Assembly: GCA_002450895.1 (NCBI GenBank)
Contig: DKAR01000206.1
Span: forward strand, 1 to 36,525
Length of the DNA: 36,525 nucleotides
Reading direction: 5' to 3'
From: Proteobacteria bacterium UBA6921
GTDB lineage: Bacteria > Pseudomonadota > Gammaproteobacteria > SG8-11
Both the position numbers and the translations under genes were made by a program. Positions 1 through 8,452 of the stretch are shown piece by piece; the first letter of the stretch is position 1; each line of letters starts with the position of its first letter. The notes beneath the pieces were generated by a model. It had not been told where the DNA came from, did not search any database, and was given only the letters and a program-made list of their open reading frames with translations.

Positions 1-663
1 TACATCTGGCCGCGCACGTCGAACAAGATCGCCCGCAAGCACATTGAGAACGTGCTGAAGGGCAAAGTGGTCGGCGAAGAGTACTACCCGCTGGGACACA
101 CGAACTTCGGATCCCTGATCAACAAGATCAAGGCCAAGAAGCCGGACGTGATCTACAGCATCGTGGTCGGCGGAAGCAATGTCGCCTGGTACAAGCAGCT
201 CAAAGCGGCCGGCATCACTTCGGACAAATGGAACCTGCTGACGATCTCCGTCACCGAGGATGAAGTGAAAGGCATCGGCGGAGAAAACGTTGAAGGCTTC
301 TATTCAATGATGAAGTACTTCCAGAGCCTCGACGTCGACAACAACAAGCGCTTCGTTTCCGCGTTCAAGAAGAAGTATGGCAGCGATAGCGTCATCGGCG
401 ACGTGACTCAGGCGGCCTATCTGGGGCCGTGGTTGTGGAAAGCCGCGGTTGAGAAAGCGCAAAGCTTCGACGTGGACAAGGTTGTCGCCGCTTCCGCGGA
501 AATCGAACTCAAGAGCGCACCGGAAGGCTACGTGAAGATTCATGAGAATCATCACCTGTGGTCCAAAGCTCGCGTAGGAAAGTGGAAGAAGGATGGACAG
601 GCTGAGGTGATCTACACCTCCGAACTGATCGAACCCAATCCGTTCCCGAAAGGCTATCAGTGA
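1..663 (+). CDS. urtA: Urea/short-amide ABC transporter substrate-binding protein UrtA, C-terminal part
   Basis: This is the periplasmic ligand-binding subunit of a UrtABCDE-type importer, which delivers urea or a short amide to the UrtBC channel. The frame is open from base 1, so the N-terminal half and signal peptide lie outside the window. About 220 residues remain of a family usually near 420. The early segment YIWPRTSNKIARKH and the following GEEYYPLGHTNF are characteristic of UrtA and FmdD rather than LivJ/LivK proteins. The gene is followed within 75 bp by urtB, urtC, urtD and urtE in canonical order, which supports the name. A 13-bp hairpin lies just downstream of its stop codon. FmdD, the short-chain amide binding protein, is the main alternative, because sequence alone cannot settle the substrate. 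Confidence 0.9.
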   Translation, partial: YIWPRTSNKIARKHIENVLKGKVVGEEYYPLGHTNFGSLINKIKAKKPDVIYSIVVGGSNVAWYKQLKAAGITSDKWNLLTISVTEDEVKGIGGENVEGFYSMMKYFQSLDVDNNKRFVSAFKKKYGSDSVIGDVTQAAYLGPWLWKAAVEKAQSFDVDKVVAASAEIELKSAPEGYVKIHENHHLWSKARVGKWKKDGQAEVIYTSELIEPNPFPKGYQ

Positions 664-672
664 CGCGCACTA

Positions 673-710
673 CCGGTCCTGACCGGCTTCGGTCAGGACC
701 GGCTTTTATT
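673..710 (+). terminator. Strong hairpin between urtA and urtB (partial terminator or 3' stabiliser)
   Basis: A perfect 13-bp inverted repeat (673-685 with 690-702) has the 4-base loop gctt and is followed by the T-rich run cttttatt. It starts 10 bases after the urtA stop and ends before the urtB ribosome-binding site (gaggag, 721-726). It has the form of an intrinsic terminator but lies inside the operon, so partial read-through is inferred. Confidence 0.8.
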
Positions 711-733
711 CAAGCGTGACGAGGAGAATCGCG

Positions 734-1657
734 ATGGACGGAATGTCGATGTCGGAAATGGGATCAATCCTTGCCATGCAAGGATTCTCCGGGCTGAGCC
801 TGTTCAGCGTGCTGCTGCTGATGGCGCTCGGCCTGGCCATCATCTTCGGGCAGATGGGCGTGATCAACATGGCGCATGGCGAGTTCATGGCCATTGGCGC
901 GTATACCACCTACCTGTGCTCCCATCTGGTTGAAACGTATGTGCCCGGATTTCAGGGTTCGTACTTCTTCTTTGCCGTGGCGGCTGCCTTCGGAGTGGCG
1001 TTCGGGATCGGCTACGTGGTCGAGCTCGGGCTCATACGGTTTCTCTATAAACGCCCGCTCGACACGCTGCTCGCAACGTGGGGGCTGAGTCTCATCATGC
1101 AGCAAATCCTGCGCTCCGCATTCGGCGCGCGCGAAGTCAGCCCGACGTTGCCGGAGTGGCTGCTGGGTTCGTTGCACGTGACGGAAACGGTCGAGATTCC
1201 GATCAACGGCCTGATGGTGATGGGCCTGACCGTGGTCGTGACACTCGGAGTGTTTCTGCTGCTGTACCGATCGCGCTGGGGGCTGCGCGTGCGCGCCACC
1301 GTGCAGAACCGCACGATGAGCGGTGCCGTCGGCATCAACACCGCGAAAGTGGACCGAATAACCTTCGCGCTCGGTTGCGGAATTGCTGGAATCGCTGGCG
1401 CGGCATTTACGACGATCGCATCGACGGGCCCCACCAGTGGTTCGCTTTACATCGTCGATACTTTCCTTGTCGTTGTGTTCGGCGGTGCAGGTAGTTTGTT
1501 GGGTACTGTGGCGTCGGCGTTCTCGATCGGAGAAACACAGTCGATTCTCGAATTCTTCCTCAATGGCTCGATGGCCAAGGTCATTACGTTGCTGGTGGTG
1601 GTCGGCATTCTGATGCTGCGACCGGAAGGGTTGGTTGTCAGCAAGGTACGTCGTTAA
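734..1657 (+). CDS. urtB: Urea ABC transporter permease UrtB
   Basis: This is an inner-membrane permease of the branched-chain amino acid/urea family and forms the channel together with UrtC. The 307-residue protein is almost entirely hydrophobic helices. The segment LGLAIIFGQMGVINMAHGEF near residues 30-50 is the family signature. The ATG at 734 is preferred because gaggag lies 8 bases upstream. An in-frame GTG at 716 would place that site inside the gene. The C-terminus (LMLRPEGLV) is also typical. UrtA precedes it and UrtC follows 28 bp downstream. Confidence 0.93.
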   Translation: MDGMSMSEMGSILAMQGFSGLSLFSVLLLMALGLAIIFGQMGVINMAHGEFMAIGAYTTYLCSHLVETYVPGFQGSYFFFAVAAAFGVAFGIGYVVELGLIRFLYKRPLDTLLATWGLSLIMQQILRSAFGAREVSPTLPEWLLGSLHVTETVEIPINGLMVMGLTVVVTLGVFLLLYRSRWGLRVRATVQNRTMSGAVGINTAKVDRITFALGCGIAGIAGAAFTTIASTGPTSGSLYIVDTFLVVVFGGAGSLLGTVASAFSIGETQSILEFFLNGSMAKVITLLVVVGILMLRPEGLVVSKVRR

Positions 1658-1685
1658 CACGGTTTCAGGATAAGGAGTCAGTCCT

Positions 1686-2912
1686 ATGCAGGCTTCATTG
1701 AAGAAGATCTTGGGTGGTCGTGGCGGCTGGACCGGTATTCTGGTCCTTGCCGCCATCATCCTGGTGGCGTTTCCGCTGACGATGGATATCTTTCGGTTGA
1801 ACCTGGCCGGCAAGTATCTGACGTATGCATTCGTCGCGATCGGGCTCGTCATGTTGTGGGGTTACGGTGGCGTGTTGAGTCTCGGGCAGGGTGTGTTTTT
1901 CGGGCTGGGCGGATACTGCATGGCGATGTTCCTCAAACTCGAGGCGTCCGATCCGGAAAGCACGAAGATCCAGTCGACGCCCGGCATTCCGGATTTTATG
2001 GACTGGAATCAACTCACCGCCGTGCCGTGGTTCTGGGAGCCCTTTCATAGTCTGACGTTTACCATCATCGCGATCTTTGTCGTTCCGGCATTGTTCGCGT
2101 ACTTCATCGGCGCGGCGATGTTCAAGCGCCGTGTCGGGGGCGTGTACTTCGCAATCATAACCCAAGCCATCGCGGCAATTCTGACGATCCTGATCATCGG
2201 GCAGCAAGGTTATACCGGCGGCGCAAACGGCATGACAGACCTGAAGACGCTGTTGGGCTGGGACATCCGTACCGACTCGGCCAAGTACATTCTGTATTTC
2301 GCGACCTGCGCTTTTTTGTTGGGTTCCATCGTCGTGTTGCGCTGGGTACTGGGAACGAAATTCGGGCGACTGCTCTTGGCGATGCGCGATCGCGAAGATC
2401 GCGTGCGCTTCTCCGGGTATGACGTCGCCAACTTCAAAATCTTCGTGTTCTGTCTGGCCGCGGCATTCTCGGCGTTGGGTGGCGCGTTGTTTACGTTGCA
2501 GGTGGGCTTCATGTCGCCATCCTTCGTAGGTATTGTGCCTTCCATTGAGATGGTGATCTTCACCGCGGTGGGTGGGCGCATGTCGCTGGTCGGTGCGGTG
2601 TATGGTGCGTTGCTGGTCAATGCCGGCAAGACGGTATTCTCGGAAACCTTTCCGGAGCTCTGGCTGCTGGCCATGGGTGGGCTGTTCATCGCAGTCGTGA
2701 TGTTCTTTCCGAATGGCCTGGCGGGTTTGCAGGAGAAATACGGCCCCATGCTGAGCCAACGCCTGAAATCTATTTTGGCGAATCGGAAACGGTTGCGGGC
2801 CTGGCAACAGGAAGCCCCTGATGCAACGGCGAGCAAGGAGTACGTTGTGGAGTTGCCGCAATCGCCAGCGCCATCCAGTAGCGAACCATTGAAAACAGCG
2901 GAGGCACGCTAA
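1686..2912 (+). CDS. urtC: Urea ABC transporter permease UrtC
   Basis: This is the second inner-membrane permease of the urea importer. The 408-residue protein has about ten hydrophobic segments and motifs of the LivM/UrtC family: LWGYGGVLSLGQGVFFGLGG near residue 58, and a central cytoplasmic loop with LLAMRDREDRVRFSGYDV, which contacts the ATPases. The aaggag at 1673-1678 supports the ATG at 1686. The C-terminal 60 residues are a charged, Pro/Ser-rich cytoplasmic tail. The stop overlaps the urtD start by one base (taatg), indicating translational coupling. Confidence 0.93.
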   Translation: MQASLKKILGGRGGWTGILVLAAIILVAFPLTMDIFRLNLAGKYLTYAFVAIGLVMLWGYGGVLSLGQGVFFGLGGYCMAMFLKLEASDPESTKIQSTPGIPDFMDWNQLTAVPWFWEPFHSLTFTIIAIFVVPALFAYFIGAAMFKRRVGGVYFAIITQAIAAILTILIIGQQGYTGGANGMTDLKTLLGWDIRTDSAKYILYFATCAFLLGSIVVLRWVLGTKFGRLLLAMRDREDRVRFSGYDVANFKIFVFCLAAAFSALGGALFTLQVGFMSPSFVGIVPSIEMVIFTAVGGRMSLVGAVYGALLVNAGKTVFSETFPELWLLAMGGLFIAVVMFFPNGLAGLQEKYGPMLSQRLKSILANRKRLRAWQQEAPDATASKEYVVELPQSPAPSSSEPLKTAEAR

Positions 2913-3658
2913 TGAACGCCGCCCGGGATTTTGTCTTGTCAGTGGAAGATCTCACCGTGTCATTCGATGGTTTCAAGGCCGTCGACGGCGTGAACCTCTA
3001 CGTGGATCGTGATGAACTGCGCGTGATCATCGGCCCGAACGGTGCCGGCAAGACCACGTTGCTCGATTTGATTTGCGGAAAAACGAGGGCATCGGCCGGC
3101 ACCATCCAGTTCAAGAAGAAGGAACTGACGAAGATGGCGGAGTATGAGGTCGTTCGTGCGGGCGTTGGACGCAAGTTCCAGACGCCATCGATCTACGAAA
3201 ATCTTACGGTCTACGAAAATCTTGAAGTCTCGTTTCCGCGGGGTCGCGGTGTGTTTGGATGTCTCACCTTCAAACGCACACCGGACGTGGTCGAGCGCGT
3301 GAACAGTGTTGCCGAGACGATCAATCTCAAGGACAACCTGCACAAGGAGGCCGGCGCCCTGAGTCATGGCCAGAAGCAGTGGCTCGAGATCGGCATGCTG
3401 CTAATGCAGGAGCCCGAGCTGTTGATGCTTGACGAGCCGGTAGCGGGAATGAGCGTAAAAGAGCGCGAGCAGACTGCCGATTTGCTGAATCGCATCTGCA
3501 AGGGACGATCGGTCATCGTGATCGAACATGACATGCAGTTCGTCAAGCGCATCGCACATCGAGTCACCGTGCTTCACCAGGGCAAGGTACTGTGCGAAGG
3601 CAGCGTGGACAAGGTGCAGAGCGATCCGAAAGTGATTGAAGTCTATCTCGGACACTAG
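2912..3658 (+). CDS. urtD: Urea ABC transporter ATP-binding protein UrtD
   Basis: This is one of two cytoplasmic ATPases that power the importer. It has Walker A GPNGAGKTT near residue 42, a signature loop LSHGQKQWLEIGMLL near residue 150, and Walker B LLMLDEPVAGMS. The LSHGQKQWLEIGM form of the signature, in place of LSGGQ, is typical of UrtD. Its 248-residue length fits the family. The ATG overlaps the urtC stop, and urtE begins 12 bases after its own stop. Confidence 0.94.
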   Translation: MNAARDFVLSVEDLTVSFDGFKAVDGVNLYVDRDELRVIIGPNGAGKTTLLDLICGKTRASAGTIQFKKKELTKMAEYEVVRAGVGRKFQTPSIYENLTVYENLEVSFPRGRGVFGCLTFKRTPDVVERVNSVAETINLKDNLHKEAGALSHGQKQWLEIGMLLMQEPELLMLDEPVAGMSVKEREQTADLLNRICKGRSVIVIEHDMQFVKRIAHRVTVLHQGKVLCEGSVDKVQSDPKVIEVYLGH

Positions 3659-3670
3659 GGAGGAACGACA

Positions 3671-4360
3671 ATGTTGAACGTAACGGACCTGACCGTCGCG
3701 TACGGACAAAGTGAAGTAATCCACGGTGTGAGTTTTTCCGCCAAGCCGAAAGAAACTCTGGCCATCATGGGTCGAAACGGAATGGGAAAATCTACGCTGT
3801 TTAAATCGCTGATTGGTGTCGTCGGTTCCAAGAGTGGAAAGGTCGAAGTCAACGGAACTGAAGTCGGCAACAAACCGAGCTTCCAGCGTGTTGCGAATGG
3901 ACTTGCCTTTGTCCCGCAGGGGCGCATGATCTTTCCGAACATGACGGTCGAGGAAAATATTCTGACCGGACTCGAGACGCGCAAGGACAAGACGATTCCC
4001 GAAGACATCTACGCGTTGTTTCCGGTGCTGCGCGAAATGCGCAAACGCAAGGGCGGCAACTTGTCCGGCGGACAGCAACAGCAGCTCGCGATTGCGCGCG
4101 CGCTGGTGTCCGACCCGAAGGTGTTGCTGCTGGATGAACCCACGGAAGGCATTCAGCCTTCGATCATCAAGGACATTGCGAAGGTGCTTAACGAGATCAA
4201 GAAAATGCGCGACATCACCATTGTGGTGTCAGAGCAGGTGTTGAGCTTTGCGTTGGACGTTGCCGACCGCATTATGGTGATCGAGAAGGGAAATCTCATT
4301 CACGAGGAAGATCGCGCCAACGTTGATTCGGCCAAGGTCGCTGGATTTCTCGCCGTGTAA
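3671..4360 (+). CDS. urtE: Urea ABC transporter ATP-binding protein UrtE
   Basis: This is the second cytoplasmic ATPase of the importer. It has Walker A GRNGMGKST near residue 36, signature GGNLSGGQQQQLAIARAL and Walker B VLLLDEPTEGIQPSI. The QQQQ run after LSGG and the EGIQPSI ending separate UrtE from LivF. A ggagg at 3659-3663 lies just upstream of the ATG at 3671. It is the last gene of the operon: the next gene converges on it, with only 17 bp between the two stops and no clear terminator between them. Confidence 0.94.
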   Translation: MLNVTDLTVAYGQSEVIHGVSFSAKPKETLAIMGRNGMGKSTLFKSLIGVVGSKSGKVEVNGTEVGNKPSFQRVANGLAFVPQGRMIFPNMTVEENILTGLETRKDKTIPEDIYALFPVLREMRKRKGGNLSGGQQQQLAIARALVSDPKVLLLDEPTEGIQPSIIKDIAKVLNEIKKMRDITIVVSEQVLSFALDVADRIMVIEKGNLIHEEDRANVDSAKVAGFLAV

Positions 4361-4377
4361 CGTCACGCGCCCGGTTA

Positions 4378-4947
4378 TCAATGCGCGTGGGGGTTTGCCC
4401 CCGTTGCCATCATCCAGTGGTGTTCCTGATGATGCGCACCGAAGGCTACGAGTCCGATGTAGCCGAGCCCGCGAATTTTTGCGGCGTCGCCGGGATTACC
4501 GGTGACGCGCGCTGTATAGCTTCCATCGCTATTCCTTATGCTCTTCATTTCCCACCCCGACTCTTGTTTAAGAACGGCAGGGTGAGCGCTGAACAAGCGA
4601 TCCAGCGATCCTGCGGCATTCGGCGTCGTGGGTTTCACCGTGAACTCAACGCCATTGTCGATCGGCTTTTGGGTAACGACGTTTACGTTGAGCGTGAAAT
4701 TGTTCATATCGACCAGATGCTGGCGCAGTGCCTCCAGATTTACGCGGCTCCAGTCGGTAGCAGGATCGGCCAACAGTTTTTGCACCGCTTCCTGAATCGT
4801 GGCGAAAGCGTCGTTGCCGGGTTCGGTCAGTGGGGTCGCCATTGGCGAACTGTGTTGATGCTGGTGCATGTGCTCGTCACCTGCGGCAAACGAAGGAACA
4901 CAAATTACCGAGGTAAGAATAATCAAGCCGATCTGATTGCAACGCAT
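4378..4947 (-). CDS. Secreted His-rich protein of unknown function
   Basis: The 189-residue exported protein begins with a signal peptide (MRCNQIGLIILTSVICVPSF, cleavage likely after FAA), followed by the His cluster HMHQHQH. The C-terminus holds a second cluster (GAHHQEHHWMMATG...PHAH). Met and His clusters at both ends suggest binding of copper or another soft metal, which is inference. The middle is a mixed helical/strand domain that I do not recognise. The ATG at 4947 is chosen because ggag (4957-4960) sits 9 bases upstream. A longer in-frame extension lacks a site and would bury the signal peptide. It lies 58 bp downstream of the MBL-fold gene on the same strand, so co-transcription is likely. 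Confidence 0.75.
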   Translation of the reverse strand: MRCNQIGLIILTSVICVPSFAAGDEHMHQHQHSSPMATPLTEPGNDAFATIQEAVQKLLADPATDWSRVNLEALRQHLVDMNNFTLNVNVVTQKPIDNGVEFTVKPTTPNAAGSLDRLFSAHPAVLKQESGWEMKSIRNSDGSYTARVTGNPGDAAKIRGLGYIGLVAFGAHHQEHHWMMATGANPHAH

Positions 4948-5005
4948 TTCATGATCTCCGAAAAATATCCAAGTGTTCCCGGTGTCGAGCAGGTTGTGCC
5001 TGCAC

Positions 5006-5941
5006 CTACCATTCAGCCTCAGCTTCAAGATAGGCGCGACTTGCATTTCCGCCTTTGAGCAATTCCCAATTCGCAAGGTACTTGTATGGGTTCTGGTCGA
5101 GACTGTCGATCGCCGATTGAAGATCGACACTGTTCTTTATGGCCTCTTTCATGTGATTGCGAAGCATCGCCAGATAGTCACGCGTTTCCTTGCGTGCTTT
5201 CGCCAGGTCGCAGACATCGCCGTGTCCCGGCACGATGATCTTCGGATCCAGCTTTTCCACACCGGCAAACGAGTCGAGCGAGGCTTTTACGTTGCTGAAG
5301 GGAAGTACGGCAATCAATCGGTCAACGAACACAATATCGCCGGCAAAGACGATTCGCGACTTGGGAAGCCACACGGCGATGTCGCCCGGCGTGTGGGCCC
5401 CGCCGAACCATAAAAGGCGAATGTCAAAATTTCCCAGGTGCAATTCATCTTCTGTGTCGAACAATCGCGTCGGATAGACCGGTTCCGTGCCTTTGAGTTT
5501 TTCCTTGAGCTCGGACTCCAGGCCACGCAGCTGTATCGCGCTGCGTTCCTGCATGTCATCGGCCGCCTTGCGTTGCGCAATAATTTCGGCCCCCAGGGAC
5601 TTGAAGTAGCCGTTTCCTAACCACCGATGATCCTGGCCGCCGGTGTTGATGACGTATTTCACCGGTTCACGCGTTACCTTCTGGATTGCTGCATGGATTT
5701 GCCGGGCCACATTCCAGGTTGATCCGCTGTCCACGACAACAACGCCCGCGCCGGTAACGATGAACCCCACGTTCGAGTTCATGCCCTCGTTGGCGGCCGA
5801 ACGCAATCCGGTGTCGCCAATGTATGCATATACGCCGGGAGCGACGGTTTTGAACGTCATATCCAGCGCGGACGCAGCGCCAGAGATCAGCGAGAGAAGG
5901 GGGGCGATTAACCACGCTAAGGATTTTGAATACGGCATCAC
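5006..5941 (-). CDS. Exported MBL-fold metallohydrolase-like protein with altered metal motif
   Basis: The 311-residue protein has an N-terminal signal peptide (cleavage near SGAASA) and a metallo-beta-lactamase fold. The usual HxHxDH motif reads NTGGQDHRWLGN at residues 99-110: Asp104 and His105 are kept but the first two His are absent. The other ligands appear intact: His183 in GGAHTPGD, Asp202 in FAGDIVF and His240 in PGHGD. The overall shape resembles periplasmic MBL proteins such as the SoxH-like/quinoprotein-relay group, but the substrate is unknown. The start is GTG 5941 or ATG 5938, both served by a ggag just upstream. The His-rich gene follows on the same strand. Confidence 0.82.
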   Translation of the reverse strand: MMPYSKSLAWLIAPLLSLISGAASALDMTFKTVAPGVYAYIGDTGLRSAANEGMNSNVGFIVTGAGVVVVDSGSTWNVARQIHAAIQKVTREPVKYVINTGGQDHRWLGNGYFKSLGAEIIAQRKAADDMQERSAIQLRGLESELKEKLKGTEPVYPTRLFDTEDELHLGNFDIRLLWFGGAHTPGDIAVWLPKSRIVFAGDIVFVDRLIAVLPFSNVKASLDSFAGVEKLDPKIIVPGHGDVCDLAKARKETRDYLAMLRNHMKEAIKNSVDLQSAIDSLDQNPYKYLANWELLKGGNASRAYLEAEAEW

Positions 5942-6226
5942 ATGGCGTCTCCAGGCAAATGAGTGGATAAACGGACAACCTGGATTAGTCTAGATCGTAT
6001 TTTCTGTCCCGCGCGGGAATCTGCGCCGTGTGCACGTATTTTTATAAACCTGCTTCCTTCTTAACCGAAACCTAATGTTACTGTCACCGTTGAGGCGAAG
6101 TTCGAATCCACGTGCGTTTGTATTCCACATTCGAGAGCAACCGATGAGATAGAAAAAACAAACTGCCGAAGTGGATGCGCCTTAAACGGCATCGGGAGGC
6201 GCTGGGCCTCCCGATGTGTTTACCTT
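5942..6226. other. Intergenic region upstream of the MBL-fold gene
   Basis: No gene is seen in these 285 bp. They should hold the promoter of the minus-strand MBL-fold gene. A perfect 12-base palindrome, tcccgcgcggga, lies at 6007-6018. It shares its core with the repeat at the right window edge. The terminator of the next minus-strand gene lies at 6190-6216. Confidence 0.5.
6190..6216 (-). terminator. Hairpin downstream of the Spy-like gene
   Basis: A perfect 11-bp stem (6190-6200 with 6206-6216) has a 5-base loop and sits 10 bases after the stop of the minus-strand Spy-like gene. The minus-strand tail beyond it is only weakly T-rich (gttta), so termination may be imperfect. Confidence 0.65.
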
Positions 6227-6670
6227 TTAACTCTGTCGCATCTTGTGGTGATCCGTGGGGCTGTGTTTGTTCAAGATCGCCTTTTGTTCATCGGTAAGTA
6301 CTTGAAGCAGATCCTGGCGGGCCTTTTGAATTTCCTTCATGCCAGCAAGGCGTACTTCCATCAGATCGATGCGCGCCTGCATCGGATCCTTGCTTTCAGT
6401 CGTTTGCCGCTCCGCGAGCATTTTTTCCGTTTGTGCCTTGATCGCCGTCTCGTAGGCCTGCCACGCTGGCTCCTGCGCCGTCGTCAGATTCAATTCGGAT
6501 TTCAGCGCGTCAAGGCGCGCCGAGGTATCGCCGTGGCAGTTTTCATTTCCCGCATGGTTGCCAGGACCGTGACCGTGCCCCCATTCGCTGGCCTGTGCTA
6601 CTACTGCCGTCCCAACGGCCAGTGCAACAGCAGTGGCGGTGCCCAGTGCCATCCGGATAGATCGATTCAT
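6227..6670 (-). CDS. Periplasmic LTXXQ (Spy/CpxP-like) protein
   Basis: The 147-residue exported protein is of the Spy/CpxP type. Members of this family act as periplasmic chaperones or as sensors of envelope and metal stress. A signal peptide ends near AQAS, followed by the His/Gly stretch EWGHGHGPGNHAGNENCHGD. A long helical region carries two LTxxQ motifs, LNLTTAQEPAW and LTDEQKAIL. The ATG at 6670 has aaggag about 8 bases upstream. An in-frame start further upstream lacks one. The His-rich segment suggests metal binding, which is inference. A hairpin closes the transcript just after the stop, so the gene is probably monocistronic. Confidence 0.82.
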   Translation of the reverse strand: MNRSIRMALGTATAVALAVGTAVVAQASEWGHGHGPGNHAGNENCHGDTSARLDALKSELNLTTAQEPAWQAYETAIKAQTEKMLAERQTTESKDPMQARIDLMEVRLAGMKEIQKARQDLLQVLTDEQKAILNKHSPTDHHKMRQS

Positions 6671-6853
6671 GGAAGTGCTCCTTGAGAGATGAGAAACGTG
6701 AATATTCGGACCGCGAACCAATTCGATCGTTCCACGTCCGTATAGGAGAAAAAGTCCGGAACTATTTATCCAGCGGATAACGCAATGTTGGTTTGAATGA
6801 GCCAGAACGAGAGGGGTGTAATTGTGAATCCCCTTCCGTTGTTCGCGTTAAGA

Positions 6854-7171
6854 TCAACGCGCCGTCGGGCAGACTTCCACGCCGCTTTTTTCGGCATGAA
6901 CACCGTGAATGTCGGGAATGTCCCGCAATTCCGCGACAACCTTGTTGTAAACGGAAGGCTGCACAGAGTCATGGAATTTCACCAGCACAAAGCCATCGCG
7001 CCGCACGATGTAGGACATCAACTCATCCATCTTGTGATCGAAGAGATATCCGGCAACTGCAGTATCGGCGGCGGATTGAATGCGCATTTCTTCCTGTGAC
7101 AAAACCTGGTCTGATGCGCACGCGGTCAACCCAAGGGCAAAACACGCGCTCAGAATGGCTCGAATCTTCAT
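6854..7171 (-). CDS. Small predicted lipoprotein of unknown function
   Basis: The 105-residue protein has a lipoprotein signal: MKIRAILSACFALGLTACAS, with the lipobox LTAC placing the lipidated Cys at residue 18. The mature part is mixed alpha/beta, with segments such as AGYLFDHKMDELMSYIVRRD and a C-terminal VEVCPTAR. I do not recognise the family. A ggag 8 bases before the ATG supports the start. The 183 bp between its stop and the Spy-like gene show no further gene, and the two may form separate units. Confidence 0.68.
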   Translation of the reverse strand: MKIRAILSACFALGLTACASDQVLSQEEMRIQSAADTAVAGYLFDHKMDELMSYIVRRDGFVLVKFHDSVQPSVYNKVVAELRDIPDIHGVHAEKSGVEVCPTAR

Positions 7172-7268
7172 TAGGACTGCTCCAGAGTTTTATCACCTTC
7201 GAAGTTGTCGTCCGAAATCGCAATCTACATTAGGCCCGAAGGGATGGGCGGCGCGGGTATTCACGGCA

Positions 7269-7300
7269 ATAAAAAAGGGGTGGCCCATGCGGACCACCCC
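7269..7300 (-). terminator. Intrinsic terminator of the Ser/Gly-rich lipoprotein gene
   Basis: On the minus strand a 10-bp stem (7291-7300 with 7277-7286, one G-U pair) with loop gcat is followed by six T residues (7276-7271). It lies 21 bases after the stop of the 376-residue lipoprotein gene. Confidence 0.88.
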
Positions 7301-7321
7301 GGTACGACATTGTGCCGACGA

Positions 7322-8452
7322 CTAGGAGCAGGTGCCCGCGTCGTTACAGCTGGCCAGTGTCTGGTCGACGGAGCCGTTACTGCCCTCATCGATGCTGACG
7401 CTTCCGTTGGAGTTGTAGGTTACCGTGCCGGTCATGGATCCCGTCAATGTGACAACGCCAGCAATCGGGCAGGCTTCCTCGTCGGTATCCGGGACCTGGA
7501 TGGGCGTTGTTGTCGCGATGGTCAGCGTGCCATTGAAGCAGCTCGCCGCGACCGTCATTGTGCCATTGACTTCCACCTCAATGATCAGGCCCGTGTCGGC
7601 CCATTGAATCGAAAGGGGTGAAGCTTCAGAAATGGAAAGCGACATGGAATTGCTGCTATCGAGATTGTCCACGCTCGAGGCGCTTCCGCTCATCGTCAGG
7701 GCGACATTTGCAGGTTCGCAGGTCACGCTGTCAAAGTTGCTCGACGTTGCATCGACCACCATGTTGGTAAGCGTCGCACTGCCATTTTCGATCGCTGCGC
7801 CATCAACGCTGTTTTCGATGAACGACATGGAGCCGCTCATGGCAATTGAAGTTGACGTATAAATGGTGCCAGCGCCGCAGGATTCAGATCCATTGAACGT
7901 ACCATTGAACGACAGTGTCATGCTCGTTTCGGACAAAAGAACATCCGCCGCATTGACGACCTGATAGATACGGATGACGTAGGGGTTATTCGCCGAGCCG
8001 GCAACTGACGTAAATCCGGTGCCCGTGTCCGTATAGCTGATCGATCCGTCAAAATAGAATTTCGTGTCGCCGAATACGTAGACGCACTGGGAATACGTGG
8101 TTGTGGTCCCATCACTTGTGGCGGTACCGCTGTCGCACGCGGTCTGGGGAAGTACGGACGCCCCGATCATGCGCGCGCCTTTCTTGGATACCGTTCGATT
8201 GAGTGCCGCCATTGATTTCGAAAGGTTGACGTTTCGGCGCATACCAACGCCGGACGAAGCATCACCGCCGGCAGCGTCGAGCGCCATGCCGCCTATGGAC
8301 AACATTGACGAAGACACTTCCGCACCCAATGCCACCGTGGAAGTTGACGAGGAGCTGCTGCCACCACCGCCATCACCGCCGCCGCAGCTTGCCAAAATCA
8401 ATCCTGCGACGGGCAGGACTGCCGCCCAAATCAGACTCTTCGATCTTTTCAT
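7322..8452 (-). CDS. Large Ser/Gly/Thr-rich predicted lipoprotein
   Basis: The 376-residue protein has the lipoprotein signal MKRSKSLIWAAVLPVAGLIL followed by the lipobox LASC, then the flexible run GGGDGGGGSSSSSTST. The mature part is rich in Ser, Thr, Gly and Asn, with repeated beta-strand-like stretches and Cys residues spaced as in extracellular beta domains. It is poor in Lys and Arg, like surface or secreted proteins. No enzymatic motif is visible and I do not recognise the family. A gaggag about 10 bases upstream supports the ATG at 8452. A clean intrinsic terminator follows, so the gene is likely monocistronic. Confidence 0.8.
   Translation of the reverse strand: MKRSKSLIWAAVLPVAGLILASCGGGDGGGGSSSSSTSTVALGAEVSSSMLSIGGMALDAAGGDASSGVGMRRNVNLSKSMAALNRTVSKKGARMIGASVLPQTACDSGTATSDGTTTTYSQCVYVFGDTKFYFDGSISYTDTGTGFTSVAGSANNPYVIRIYQVVNAADVLLSETSMTLSFNGTFNGSESCGAGTIYTSTSIAMSGSMSFIENSVDGAAIENGSATLTNMVVDATSSNFDSVTCEPANVALTMSGSASSVDNLDSSNSMSLSISEASPLSIQWADTGLIIEVEVNGTMTVAASCFNGTLTIATTTPIQVPDTDEEACPIAGVVTLTGSMTGTVTYNSNGSVSIDEGSNGSVDQTLASCNDAGTCS

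Noticed and set aside
764..2861. Long antisense open frames opposite urtB and urtC
   Set aside because: They overlap clear permease genes, have composition typical of antisense shadows (many His, Gln and Arg), and have no ribosome-binding sites.
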